From: Phaeobacter sp. 11ANDIMAR09
GTDB lineage: Bacteria; Pseudomonadota; Alphaproteobacteria; Rhodobacterales; Rhodobacteraceae
NCBI RefSeq assembly: GCF_001294455.1
Contig: NZ_LIKT01000016.1
Coordinates: forward strand, 39,009-103,008
Direction: 5' to 3'
Length of the DNA: 64,000 nucleotides
In this document: positions 46,297 to 54,482 of the stretch, one piece after another
Position numbering within the stretch: position 1 is the stretch's first letter
How the letters are laid out: each line of letters starts with the position of its first letter
Program-made: the position numbers and the translations under genes
The notes under the pieces: generated by a model
The model's input: only the letters and a program-made list of their open reading frames with translations
The model's database searches: none
Told to the model about the DNA's origin: nothing

Positions 46297-47294
46297 AGCT
46301 GATCTCCGACCATGCGGGCCACATCCACCAGACGATAAGCATAGCCCATTTCGTTGTCATACCAGGCGTAGATTTTCACCTGGGTGCCATTCACAACCAT
46401 GGTAGAGGGCGCATCAATGATGCTGGAGCGCTGATCATTGGTGTAATCGGCCGAGACCAGCGGGCGGGTCTCATAGCCGAGGATGCCTTTGAGCGGACCT
46501 GTCTCGGAGGCGGCTTTGAACAGGGCGTTGACTTCTTCCGCAGTGGTTTCGCGCTCGACCTCAAAGACGCAATCCGTGATCGAAGCATTCAGCAGCGGGA
46601 CCCGCACGGCGTGGCCGTTCAGTTTGCCGGTGAGCTCGGGATAGATCAGCGTGATTGCGGTGGCGCTGCCAGTGGTGGTGGGGATCAGATTGGTCAGGGC
46701 CGAACGCGCCCGGCGCAGATCCTTGGCAGGTCGGTCCACGATGGTCTGGGTATTGGTCACGTCATGGATGGTGGTGATTGATCCGTGTTTGATGCCAAGG
46801 TTTTCATGAATCACCTTGACCACAGGCGCCAGGCAATTGGTGGTACAGCTGGCGGCGGTGACGATGCGGTGGCGATCCGGCTGGTAGATGTCGTCATTGA
46901 CGCCGACCACGATATTGGCAGCGTCGCCATCCTTGACCGGGGCCGAGACCACCACCTTTTTCACACCAGCCTCAAAATAGGGGGCCAGTTTGGCCTCCGT
47001 CTTGAACACGCCGGTGCAGTCGATGACCACATCCACACCTTCAAGCGGCAGGTCCTCAAGACGAGAGCTGCGATAGCTTGGCAGGCGGGTGCCATCAATT
47101 GTGATGGAGCTGTCGTCATGGCTGAAGGCGGCATCCCAGCGCCCATGGATCGAGTCAAACTCCAGCAGATGGGCGTGCATCTCGGGAGTGCCCACGGCAT
47201 CGTTGATCCAGGCGATCTTGGCCCCGCTTTCCAGCAGGGGTTTCAGCGCGAGCTTGCCCATTCGGCCAAGGCCGTTCAGTGCATAAACAGTCAT
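46293..47294 (-). CDS. gap: Arsenate-detoxifying glyceraldehyde-3-phosphate dehydrogenase
   Basis: A 333-residue GAPDH: catalytic Cys in [15 protein letters not shown]-binding [13 protein letters not shown], and the C-terminal [11 protein letters not shown]. The frame is open to 47384, but ATG 47294 ([10 protein letters not shown]) is the family start. Its position between the arsR-arsC fusion and arsJ shows it is the arsenic-operon paralogue that forms 1-arseno-3-phosphoglycerate rather than the glycolytic enzyme. The gap to the upstream fusion gene is 10 bases. Confidence 0.93.
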   Translation of the reverse strand: MTVYALNGLGRMGKLALKPLLESGAKIAWINDAVGTPEMHAHLLEFDSIHGRWDAAFSHDDSSITIDGTRLPSYRSSRLEDLPLEGVDVVIDCTGVFKTEAKLAPYFEAGVKKVVVSAPVKDGDAANIVVGVNDDIYQPDRHRIVTAASCTTNCLAPVVKVIHENLGIKHGSITTIHDVTNTQTIVDRPAKDLRRARSALTNLIPTTTGSATAITLIYPELTGKLNGHAVRVPLLNASITDCVFEVERETTAEEVNALFKAASETGPLKGILGYETRPLVSADYTNDQRSSIIDAPSTMVVNGTQVKIYAWYDNEMGYAYRLVDVARMVGDQL

Positions 47295-47304
47295 AATTTT
47301 TGTC

Positions 47305-48138
47305 CTATCCGGATGTGCGCGCGATTTCGTCGACGGCGCTTTGAAGAGAAATTCGATCCAATTGTTCGATGGGAAGGGCGGCAAACCCCTGCAGGCGGTG
47401 GTTCAGCACCCCGTAGGCTTGCTGAAAGGCAAGGCTTTTTTCGGCGTCGGTTCCGGTGGCCTTGACCGGATCTGGCATGCCCCAATGGGCGCTGATCGGC
47501 TGACCTTCCCAGGTTGGGCATTCCTCATTTGCGGCCTGGTCACAGACGGTAAAGACAAAGTCGAACTCCGGGGCGTCTTTTCCCTTAAATTCCTCGACGT
47601 TCTTGGCCCGCAGGGGGCTGATGTCATGGCCTTTGGCCTTGAGCATCTCGAGCGCAATGGGGTTGAGGCTGGATTGAGGCTGTGTCCCGGCAGAGAAGAC
47701 ACGGAAGCGGTCCTGACCCTTGGCGGTCAGGATGGCCTCGGCAAAGATGGAGCGGGCGGAATTGCCCGTGCAGATGAAGAGAACGTTGTATTTCCGGTCA
47801 GTCATATGTTGATCCTTTGGCGCAACAGGCTGCTGATAGGAGGAGCATAAATCCGGGCGGCCACGGCAGCAGTCCAGATACAATGAGTCGAGTGTTTCGC
47901 GTGTCGTGTTCATATTGACCTGGTAAAGCAGCCAGGTGCCTGTCCGCGTTTTGGTCACCAGATCCGCCTGCATCAAAGCAGAAAGATATGACGATAATGT
48001 GCTGGATTTGATGCCAAGCGCAGCGCTGATTTCCCCGGCAGGAACCTGGTCGGGGAAACGGCGCATCAACAAGCGGAACACCGCAAGGCGCTGGGGGTGC
48101 CCAAGGATGGACAGGCGGAGGGGAATCAATTTTTCCAT
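47305..48138 (-). CDS. ArsR regulator fused to ArsC arsenate reductase
   Basis: A 277-residue fusion. Residues 1 to about 100 form an ArsR winged helix ([17 protein letters not shown] recognition region) ending in C90-C91 and C98, like As(III)-binding cysteines placed C-terminally in some ArsR proteins. Residues 112-277 are a low-molecular-weight-phosphatase-type arsenate reductase with CTGNSARS and a later D-P loop ([10 protein letters not shown]). The ArsC part begins at an internal Met112 (ATG at 47805) that has its own AAAGGA ribosome site seven bases upstream, so free ArsC may also be made. It should repress itself and the gap-arsJ genes until arsenite binds, and reduce arsenate to arsenite. 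Confidence 0.88.
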   Translation of the reverse strand: MEKLIPLRLSILGHPQRLAVFRLLMRRFPDQVPAGEISAALGIKSSTLSSYLSALMQADLVTKTRTGTWLLYQVNMNTTRETLDSLYLDCCRGRPDLCSSYQQPVAPKDQHMTDRKYNVLFICTGNSARSIFAEAILTAKGQDRFRVFSAGTQPQSSLNPIALEMLKAKGHDISPLRAKNVEEFKGKDAPEFDFVFTVCDQAANEECPTWEGQPISAHWGMPDPVKATGTDAEKSLAFQQAYGVLNHRLQGFAALPIEQLDRISLQSAVDEIARTSG

Positions 48139-48145
48139 AATTCAT

Positions 48146-48160
48146 GAAATAACGAAATAA
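48146..48160. promoter_or_regulatory. Candidate ArsR operator
   Basis: Two copies of GAAATAA separated by one base (48146-48152, 48154-48160), 8 bases before the arsR-arsC start, in an AT-rich 45-base gap between two divergent genes. It suits autorepression by the ArsR domain, but it is a direct repeat rather than the usual ArsR palindrome. Confidence 0.35.
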
Positions 48161-48183
48161 TATTGACTTTGCAATGGTAAGAC

Positions 48184-48828
48184 TTGCAACAAGCCTCGGC
48201 TATGGCACCGGCGGCGTCGAACGGTGCGCTGCAGCCTTTTGCGCATAACGGGGGGACGGGGAGAAGTGGTTCGGATAAGAGTTATATTCCCAACAAAGGG
48301 AAACTGTGGCATCCAAACAGGATGAAAATTGGCGATATCATCTCGGTCGACGACACAATGCAAAGGGGCTACCAATATAAGCTGGTCGCACCGGTTGGTG
48401 ATGTTCAGTGTGCGAAATTTAAACCGTATTTCTCTCCAAAGGAGATGCTCAGGATGGGTGTCTTTGAAGGAAAATACTGCACGGATTGTTCCAACGAATT
48501 TCCGCTGGATTGGTTTGAAGAAGCCAAATTTAGCAATAGGCCTGACCCGTCAATAAACTATTTTGGGGTCAAGAGTCGCCAAAGCCTGACGGTATGGCAG
48601 CAAAAGGGGTGGATTTTTGGACGTGATCCCCGTGGTTGGTTCCAATGGTTCTGTCGATACTACCTCGGGCGACGCCTCGGAGAGATCGATGACATTCAGA
48701 TCAAACGTTGGCGGGCCTTTGCGCGCCACGCAGGGCAGGTCCGAGCCAATTGCCAGCCCGCAGATGTGTTTTGCCGCCCGCGCCAGAGGCAAGCTCTTCT
48801 CCAATGGTCCTATGACCCATTGATCTAA
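48184..48828 (+). CDS. Conserved hypothetical protein
   Basis: I do not recognise a named function. The frame has up to 214 residues; the conserved-looking core starts around MKIGDIISVDD (ATG 48322) and carries CTDCSNEFPLDWF, DPRGWFQWFCRYYLGRR, DDIQIKRW and a C-terminal CRPRQRQALLQWSYD, all rich in aromatic and basic residues. The open frame begins at TTG 48184, with ATGs at 48202 and 48322; no ribosome site clearly decides. The first ~40 residues are low in features, so the true start may be downstream. It diverges from the arsenic operon and converges on kpsM. Confidence 0.6.
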   Translation: MQQASAMAPAASNGALQPFAHNGGTGRSGSDKSYIPNKGKLWHPNRMKIGDIISVDDTMQRGYQYKLVAPVGDVQCAKFKPYFSPKEMLRMGVFEGKYCTDCSNEFPLDWFEEAKFSNRPDPSINYFGVKSRQSLTVWQQKGWIFGRDPRGWFQWFCRYYLGRRLGEIDDIQIKRWRAFARHAGQVRANCQPADVFCRPRQRQALLQWSYDPLI

Positions 48829-48897
48829 GCTCTGGTAGAACAACAACCAAATCCAGAGGCACACGGAATGTTTGAGCTAGCTTAGGTGTGGGTCGCC

Positions 48898-49719
48898 CTA
48901 CTTGTTCAGGATATCACGATGGTAACGGCTGAGAAGAAGAACGCCAAAGAACATCGGAATTAGGCTGCAAAACAAGACATAGGGAACACTGACAAAGTGA
49001 GCTTCATAGAGGGGGAAGAAGCCCTGTCGCATAATGCCCAGGATGTGCACAAGCGGATTATACCACAAAACGCTCTGCGCCATCTGGGGCATGTCCTCAA
49101 AAATAAACAGCACCCCAGACGCAAGAAACAAGGGTCGCGTTGCCACCGACCAAAGCAAATCCCAGACCTGTATCAAGCCCATGAGAGCGCAGTTGAGTAC
49201 ACCGACGGCGAAACCCAATAGGAGAGCGAGGGCCACAGATTGTATGATGGGTAGCAGATTCAAAGCCGTTCGCGTTTCTGTCGCCAGAATAATCCCAGAG
49301 AACAAAATAAAGGTGACAAGAATGCCTGTCAGGGCGTTTAGCGTGAAGCGAGCGATAACTGCGTCAACCCAAGTTACGGCCGGGTAAAACAACAGCGGGC
49401 GCGAAAAAACCAGGGCCCTGGCGACCATGACCGAAACATTCTGATAGAGGTTGAAAGGTAGGAAGCCAGTGGCAAAGAATAGAATAAAGCTGCTTCCAAG
49501 TGGCGGGGTGTTGAACAGCAGGGAAAAACCCACTGCAAAAATCATAATGGCGCCAATGGGTTCGAGCAGCGCCCAGACATATCCACCCGGGGAACGCCCA
49601 TATCGCGTTGTCATCTCTCGCAACAACAAAGCCATGATCGTACGTGTCGTCGCGAAACGGCGCACGTAGCTCGTTTTTTCTGTCGAAGTGCGATCCTGAC
49701 GTGGCGCATCGGCTGTCAT
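48898..49719 (-). CDS. kpsM: Capsule polysaccharide ABC exporter permease KpsM
   Basis: A 273-residue ABC-2 type permease: a basic N-terminus, LLLREMTTRYGRSPGGYVWALLEP (typical KpsM/Wzm entry) and six hydrophobic segments. With KpsT it moves capsular polysaccharide across the inner membrane. Unusually it is transcribed away from kpsE and kpsT, separated by a 79-base divergent gap that should hold both promoters. ATG 49719 is the natural start. Confidence 0.92.
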   Translation of the reverse strand: MTADAPRQDRTSTEKTSYVRRFATTRTIMALLLREMTTRYGRSPGGYVWALLEPIGAIMIFAVGFSLLFNTPPLGSSFILFFATGFLPFNLYQNVSVMVARALVFSRPLLFYPAVTWVDAVIARFTLNALTGILVTFILFSGIILATETRTALNLLPIIQSVALALLLGFAVGVLNCALMGLIQVWDLLWSVATRPLFLASGVLFIFEDMPQMAQSVLWYNPLVHILGIMRQGFFPLYEAHFVSVPYVLFCSLIPMFFGVLLLSRYHRDILNK

Positions 49720-49798
49720 CTGGCTAAGTGTTCCTATAGTGACGTGTTATGCAGTCGCTTGTAGAACGCTGCTACTGATTTCTAAAGGGCCGAGTTTC

Positions 49799-51067
49799 GT
49801 GACCGATAATAAAGTAAAACCGCTGCCAGCAAAGCCAAATGAAGGTGCGCCTCAGAGCCCTGCAAAAGCGCCGACTCCTGTTGAAGTGCCCACTGCCACC
49901 AAAAAACCAACTGCTGCAAACACTGTCCGCGCGGTGGCCAGCCCGGCCCGAATGAAACGGCGCCATTGGGCCGGAGTTGGCAGCTTTTTTGGCTTGGTTT
50001 TGGCGCCTTTGATCATATTTTCCCTGTATCTTTGGATTTTGGCGGCTGACCAATATGCGTCAACCACAGGGTTTACCGTACGTTCGGAAGAAGGGGGCGG
50101 TGCGTCGGAGGTCTTTGGCGGCCTGATGCAGCTGGCGGGTAGTAGCGGAGGTGCGATGGATGCGGATATCCTGTTTGAGTACATCCAGAGCCAGGAAATT
50201 GTGTCTGAAGTCGAGAGTAAGCTCGATATCCGAAACCACTATAGCTCAAATTGGCCCAGTGATTTTCTATTTTCCATCTGGCCCGATGCAACCTCGGAAG
50301 AATTGAATTGGTTCTGGCAGCGTTTTGTCAATTTGTCTTATGATAAGTCTAGCGGGTTGATTGAGGTTCAGGTATTAGCCTTTGATCCGCAGACCGCCCA
50401 AGATATCGCAACTGAAATCGTTAAGTTGAGCCAGTCTCTTATCAATGATTTGAGCATTCAGGCGCGAGAAGATGCGACGCGATATGCCCGCGATGAATTG
50501 GAAGTTAACCTCGTGCGCCTTAAGGCTGCTCGGGAAGCACTGACCGGATTTCGAACGCGTACACAGATTCTAGATCCGGCTGCAGATATTCAAGCCCGTA
50601 TGGGCGTGCTGCAAAACCTGCAGCAACAATTGGCGCAGACACTTATCGAACATGACATGTTGAGCGAAACGGTCAATGCGAGTGACCCACGTATCGAAAA
50701 ATTCCAACGGCGCATTGAAGTGATCCGGCAACGTATCGCGAGCGAAGGTCAGACCTATGCTTCGGCCCGGACCACCACCGGTGCGGTTGGCGAGGACTAC
50801 CCGCTTTTGTTGGCGGAATACGAGAGCTTGATGATCGATCAGCAATTTGCTGAAGAGACATACCGCGTTGCATTGGCTGCCTTGGACGTGGCGAAAGCAA
50901 AAGCTGCGCGTCAAAGCCGCTATCTTGCCGTCTATATCCAGCCCACCAAAGCCGAGAAATCGGAATACCCCCGCCGTTTCGTTTTGTTGGGCCTCACAGC
51001 TCTGTTGCTGTTGCTTCTGTGGTCGACCTTGGTGCTGATCTATTACAGCGTCCGAGATCGCGGGTAA
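49799..51067 (+). CDS. kpsE: Capsule export inner-membrane protein KpsE
   Basis: A 422-residue polysaccharide co-polymerase type protein: a Pro/Lys-rich cytoplasmic N-terminus, a first helix around LVLAPLIIFSLYLWILAADQYAS, a long periplasmic coiled-coil part (for example QREDATRYARDELEVNLVRLKAAREAL region) and a C-terminal helix (LGLTALLLLLLWSTLVLIYY). It bridges the ABC exporter to the outer-membrane channel. GTG 49799 (MTDNKVK) is chosen; the frame is open further to 49739. kpsT follows after 16 bases. Confidence 0.9.
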   Translation: MTDNKVKPLPAKPNEGAPQSPAKAPTPVEVPTATKKPTAANTVRAVASPARMKRRHWAGVGSFFGLVLAPLIIFSLYLWILAADQYASTTGFTVRSEEGGGASEVFGGLMQLAGSSGGAMDADILFEYIQSQEIVSEVESKLDIRNHYSSNWPSDFLFSIWPDATSEELNWFWQRFVNLSYDKSSGLIEVQVLAFDPQTAQDIATEIVKLSQSLINDLSIQAREDATRYARDELEVNLVRLKAAREALTGFRTRTQILDPAADIQARMGVLQNLQQQLAQTLIEHDMLSETVNASDPRIEKFQRRIEVIRQRIASEGQTYASARTTTGAVGEDYPLLLAEYESLMIDQQFAEETYRVALAALDVAKAKAARQSRYLAVYIQPTKAEKSEYPRRFVLLGLTALLLLLLWSTLVLIYYSVRDRG

Positions 51068-51083
51068 GACAGGAGAGAGGGCT

Positions 51084-51737
51084 GTGATTAAGTTTGAAGA
51101 CCTGACCAAAGGGTTTTGGGTAAAAGACGAACGTAAGATTGTCATCGACAACCTAAATATTACTTTGCCAACTGGAAAATCCCTGGCGCTCCTGGGGCGG
51201 AACGGAGCAGGAAAGTCCACCCTGTTGCAGATTGTTGCGGGGAGTATGCGACCAGATCATGGGCGCGTCATAAGTGACGGCTCCATTTCCTGGCCTGTCG
51301 GGTTTGGGGGCTCGTTTCACGGTGATCTAACGGGCGCACAAAACGTGGCCTTCCTCGCGCGTGTCTATGGAGTTGATACCGACGAGCTTCTGGACTTTGT
51401 GCAAGACTTCTCTGAACTGGGAAAACATTTTGCAATGCCGGTTCGGACCTATTCCTCGGGGATGCGGTCACGGCTGACCTTTGGCACTTCGATGGGCATT
51501 CCTTTTGATACCTATCTCGTGGATGAGGTCACTGCCGTAGGAGATGCCGCTTTTCGGCGCAAAAGCCGTGCGGTTTTTGAAGAACGCATGCGTGTTTCGA
51601 GTGCAATTTTGGTCAGCCACGAAATGGGGCAGGTCCGACAGTATTGTGATGCAGGTATTGTTTTGGATCAGGGGCGGCTGGACTACTATGATGATCTTGA
51701 AGAAGCTATTGATCTGCACCAGCGCACCCTAAAGTGA
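51084..51737 (+). CDS. kpsT: Capsule polysaccharide ABC exporter ATPase KpsT
   Basis: A 217-residue ATPase with Walker A GRNGAGKST, the signature YSSGMRSRL, Walker B TYLVDEVTAVGD and the switch His in LVSHEMG. It powers KpsM. The start is GTG with AGGAGAG upstream. Shorter than Wzt-type ATPases and lacking a carbohydrate-binding domain, as expected for KpsT. It converges on the glycosyltransferase gene 28 bases away. Confidence 0.94.
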   Translation: MIKFEDLTKGFWVKDERKIVIDNLNITLPTGKSLALLGRNGAGKSTLLQIVAGSMRPDHGRVISDGSISWPVGFGGSFHGDLTGAQNVAFLARVYGVDTDELLDFVQDFSELGKHFAMPVRTYSSGMRSRLTFGTSMGIPFDTYLVDEVTAVGDAAFRRKSRAVFEERMRVSSAILVSHEMGQVRQYCDAGIVLDQGRLDYYDDLEEAIDLHQRTLK

Positions 51738-51765
51738 CGCAATGAGGTTTTACTGAGCTTCTTTT

Positions 51766-53541
51766 TCAAGACTTTTGAAGGACCTTCTGCCAATAGTGTT
51801 TGCTTGTCATCCTGCCATAGTCAGACCGGTAGGAGGCCTTCAGTCCTCTATATCTCTGGAAAAAGCGCATCAGCACTTTGCTTGTTTGCCAGGCAATTCT
51901 CACAAAGCGTAGCTTCGACTGCGCAACTGTATAGCCTTTGGTTTCTGCGGCGTTGAAATAGATAATCTTTTGGTATCCAAAGGCTTGGGGGATGGTCCCC
52001 CTGTCCTGAATACCAACCCTTCTCTGACCTGCCAGCGATGACCAAAACGGAATAATGTGGCCGTTGAGGGTTAGGAGACCAAGATAGAAAAGCACTCTTT
52101 CCGGCAGACGGCTGAAAACGCCCGGATGTTCAAATTGATCGACCTGGCTTGGCGCTTGCCAGTCTTCATCCCGAGATAGCTCTTTGATTTGAGCGCGTCT
52201 AAGGGTCATGTCGAGATGGTCGTCAAAGAAACCAGGCCCCTGTAGGATGTCGCGACAGGCCAGGAGCTGCGCCCGTGCGCTGCTGTAATGAAAGCGGAGA
52301 AGTGATCGCGCTAGAAAATGCAAGATTATCTTGGAAAACCCAAATCTATTGCGTGCCAGATCGTCAAAGACGAGATGATGCATCAGGTGATTGCGTAGAT
52401 CTAAGTATAGCGTTAGAGGGCTTTCTTTTTCGCTGAAATCTTCCTGAAAAGACACAACACCGTTCAAAGTGAAAATTCGAAAGTCATTGGCAAGAGAAAA
52501 GCCGACGTCATCCCCTCTGACAAAGAACGGAAAGGGATAGTGTTTCACCTCGCGGATTGGGAAGGCAAAAAACCACCAACCCCCGTAGAGTGTCTTGTGA
52601 TCCTGATCGGGGAAGAGCTCCATCTGGGCAACTTCAAGACGAGAGCGCAGATCAGTGCCAGAGTGCAAGGGGCTACAGGCGCCATCAAAATAGGCGCCAT
52701 TTTCCCACATCGCCCATTTGTTCGTAGTATTGATCATCGCGCCTGCCAAAGCCGTTGATGAGTCTTTTGCGAGGGCCAAGAAGGCATATGTCCGGACAAT
52801 GTTCTCCATGTGAAATGTCGCGTCATCATCCATAAACAGACAATGGGTAGATCCTGCGGCCTCAGCCTCCAACAACCCACGGGAAAACCCGCCAGCGCCG
52901 CCTAGGTTTCTGTTGAGGTAAACAGCTGTCTGGTCGCTGGGGGGGATCTGGACTGTGTGGCCGTTGTCGACCACCTGCACCTGGATGTTTTTGGCGAATT
53001 CAAAATGCTCCAGAAATCGCTCCAATCGCTGTACTGTCTTTTGTACCTCGATTTCTCGGAGGAAGGTTGTGATGCTGATCGCCAATTGGGGGAGCTGCGT
53101 CACGCGGGTCGAACTGACAAAGCGCCCGCGCAAAAAAACCGCTTTTGCGTCCAAAGCTTGGAGCTCCAGATGCAGAAGCCCAGTTTCTTCGTGCTGGGCA
53201 ACATCTGAAAGGTTGAAAAGTTGCGTTTGGTTGAGAGCGAGTGTGAGTTTTTTCTCCAGAACCGTTGCGGCGGTGGCACCGGGTTTGTTCAAAATGATCT
53301 TCAGATGGAACCTGCCTCTTCCGACTATCTCGAAACTCAAATCGGACAGCTCGCAGCCGGACTTCCAGCGGCCGAGGTTGAAAAGGTTGAAATAGGTCTC
53401 AAAACTGAGAGTTGCCCCCATATCCATCTGAAAACTATTGGTTTTTTCACAAAATGCAACACCGTCACCTCCCTGATAATACAGTTCCTCCTCGGAACAG
53501 ATATCTTGTTCCGGGCCGACAATGTTCTGCAGATTGATCAT
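51766..53541 (-). CDS. GlfT2-like family 2 glycosyltransferase (galactofuranosyltransferase type)
   Basis: A 591-residue protein with an N-terminal beta-rich part (about residues 1-150), then a GT-A domain with LNRNLGGAGGFSRG and the metal motif CLFMDDDATF, then GGWWFFAFP and VRGDDVGFSL, and a long helical C-terminus. This order and the DDD, WW and DD motifs recall the galactofuranosyltransferase GlfT2. It would add a sugar, perhaps galactofuranose, to the capsule. The start ATG 53541 (MINLQNIVG) lacks a strong ribosome site; the frame is open to 53685. Last gene of the nine-gene operon. Confidence 0.78.
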   Translation of the reverse strand: MINLQNIVGPEQDICSEEELYYQGGDGVAFCEKTNSFQMDMGATLSFETYFNLFNLGRWKSGCELSDLSFEIVGRGRFHLKIILNKPGATAATVLEKKLTLALNQTQLFNLSDVAQHEETGLLHLELQALDAKAVFLRGRFVSSTRVTQLPQLAISITTFLREIEVQKTVQRLERFLEHFEFAKNIQVQVVDNGHTVQIPPSDQTAVYLNRNLGGAGGFSRGLLEAEAAGSTHCLFMDDDATFHMENIVRTYAFLALAKDSSTALAGAMINTTNKWAMWENGAYFDGACSPLHSGTDLRSRLEVAQMELFPDQDHKTLYGGWWFFAFPIREVKHYPFPFFVRGDDVGFSLANDFRIFTLNGVVSFQEDFSEKESPLTLYLDLRNHLMHHLVFDDLARNRFGFSKIILHFLARSLLRFHYSSARAQLLACRDILQGPGFFDDHLDMTLRRAQIKELSRDEDWQAPSQVDQFEHPGVFSRLPERVLFYLGLLTLNGHIIPFWSSLAGQRRVGIQDRGTIPQAFGYQKIIYFNAAETKGYTVAQSKLRFVRIAWQTSKVLMRFFQRYRGLKASYRSDYGRMTSKHYWQKVLQKS

Positions 53542-53606
53542 GAGGGCATTCTTTGTTTGAGATTTTGAGGGCCGCCAGACAGAGTGGCGATGTCGGCCGG
53601 TTGCTT

Positions 53607-54482
53607 TCAGGCTAAGACCTGTGGTTCCGCAACGCCCTGCACGTTGGTTTTCACAGCAAAGGTTTGGCCTGCTGTTTGTCGCCAAGAGGTCGCGTCATCG
53701 GGCAGTTTCTGGGTCGCAGTCGTGATAAAAAGTATGTCCAAAGTCGCGCTGCCAAATGCGGGGCAAGAGGTGTGCCCGGTTGGCAAATCGATTGCCCTTA
53801 GAAAATCCCCGTTCGGGGAATACCGTGCTACTCGGGCCGCCCCCCATTGCGCGCTCCACAGGCAACCCTCGGCGTCAATCACTGCACCGTCCGGTTTGTA
53901 TTCCATTTGGTCTGCTTGGGCTGTCAGGTCCAGAAAAATACTGCGTTCTCCGATAGGCCAGCCTTTGTTTGGATCTAGGGGCTGCCTCCAGATGAGCCGG
54001 GTCTTGGTATCGCTGTAATAGGCGCAGTTCCTAGCCTTGTCGAAACAGATCGAGTTGGGTGTGGTTAGCCCCTCTTGCAAGATACGCAGTTCGCCATTGA
54101 ACCAGCGATACAGGGTGCCTTGTTCGAATTCCCCGCCCTTGCCCATTGTGCCGACCCAGAACCCCCCCCAGGGGTCGGCTCGACCATCGTTTGATCGCGT
54201 TGTGGTACGATCTGCCTCAATTGGGCAGAGCATTTCGTCTTGCCTGTTGGACAGGTTGAAACGACTGAGCCCGGTTTCGCTGGCAATCAGTAGATGCTCC
54301 CTGTCCAGCCAACCCGCTGCACTGACATGGCGGCCAAACTGCCAGTCCAGTGCTTGATCCTGGTGTCGCGACATCAGTCGGGACCCCATGATGTCAAACC
54401 AGAACAGTTGCTGGCGCAGCGGATGCCACAATGGTCCTTCACCTAGGGTGCAGCTTCGGCTGTCAAAAATGCTGGGTGTCAT
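53607..54482 (-). CDS. SMP-30/gluconolactonase family lactonase
   Basis: A 291-residue six-bladed beta-propeller lactonase: EGPLWHP (metal Glu), SNDGRADPWGGFWVGTM, TTPNSICF (metal Asn) and KPDGAVIDAEG (metal Asp). It hydrolyses sugar lactones, for example gluconolactone or arabinolactone. ATG 54482 lies inside the end of the DUF115 gene, a 20-base overlap that suggests coupling. Why a capsule operon needs a lactonase is unclear; it might act on a sugar acid made by the dehydrogenases in the same operon. Confidence 0.83.
   Translation of the reverse strand: MTPSIFDSRSCTLGEGPLWHPLRQQLFWFDIMGSRLMSRHQDQALDWQFGRHVSAAGWLDREHLLIASETGLSRFNLSNRQDEMLCPIEADRTTTRSNDGRADPWGGFWVGTMGKGGEFEQGTLYRWFNGELRILQEGLTTPNSICFDKARNCAYYSDTKTRLIWRQPLDPNKGWPIGERSIFLDLTAQADQMEYKPDGAVIDAEGCLWSAQWGAARVARYSPNGDFLRAIDLPTGHTSCPAFGSATLDILFITTATQKLPDDATSWRQTAGQTFAVKTNVQGVAEPQVLA

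Noticed and set aside
46293..47294. Glycolytic GAPDH
   Set aside because: Position between the arsR-arsC fusion and arsJ with translational coupling shows the arsenate-detoxifying role.
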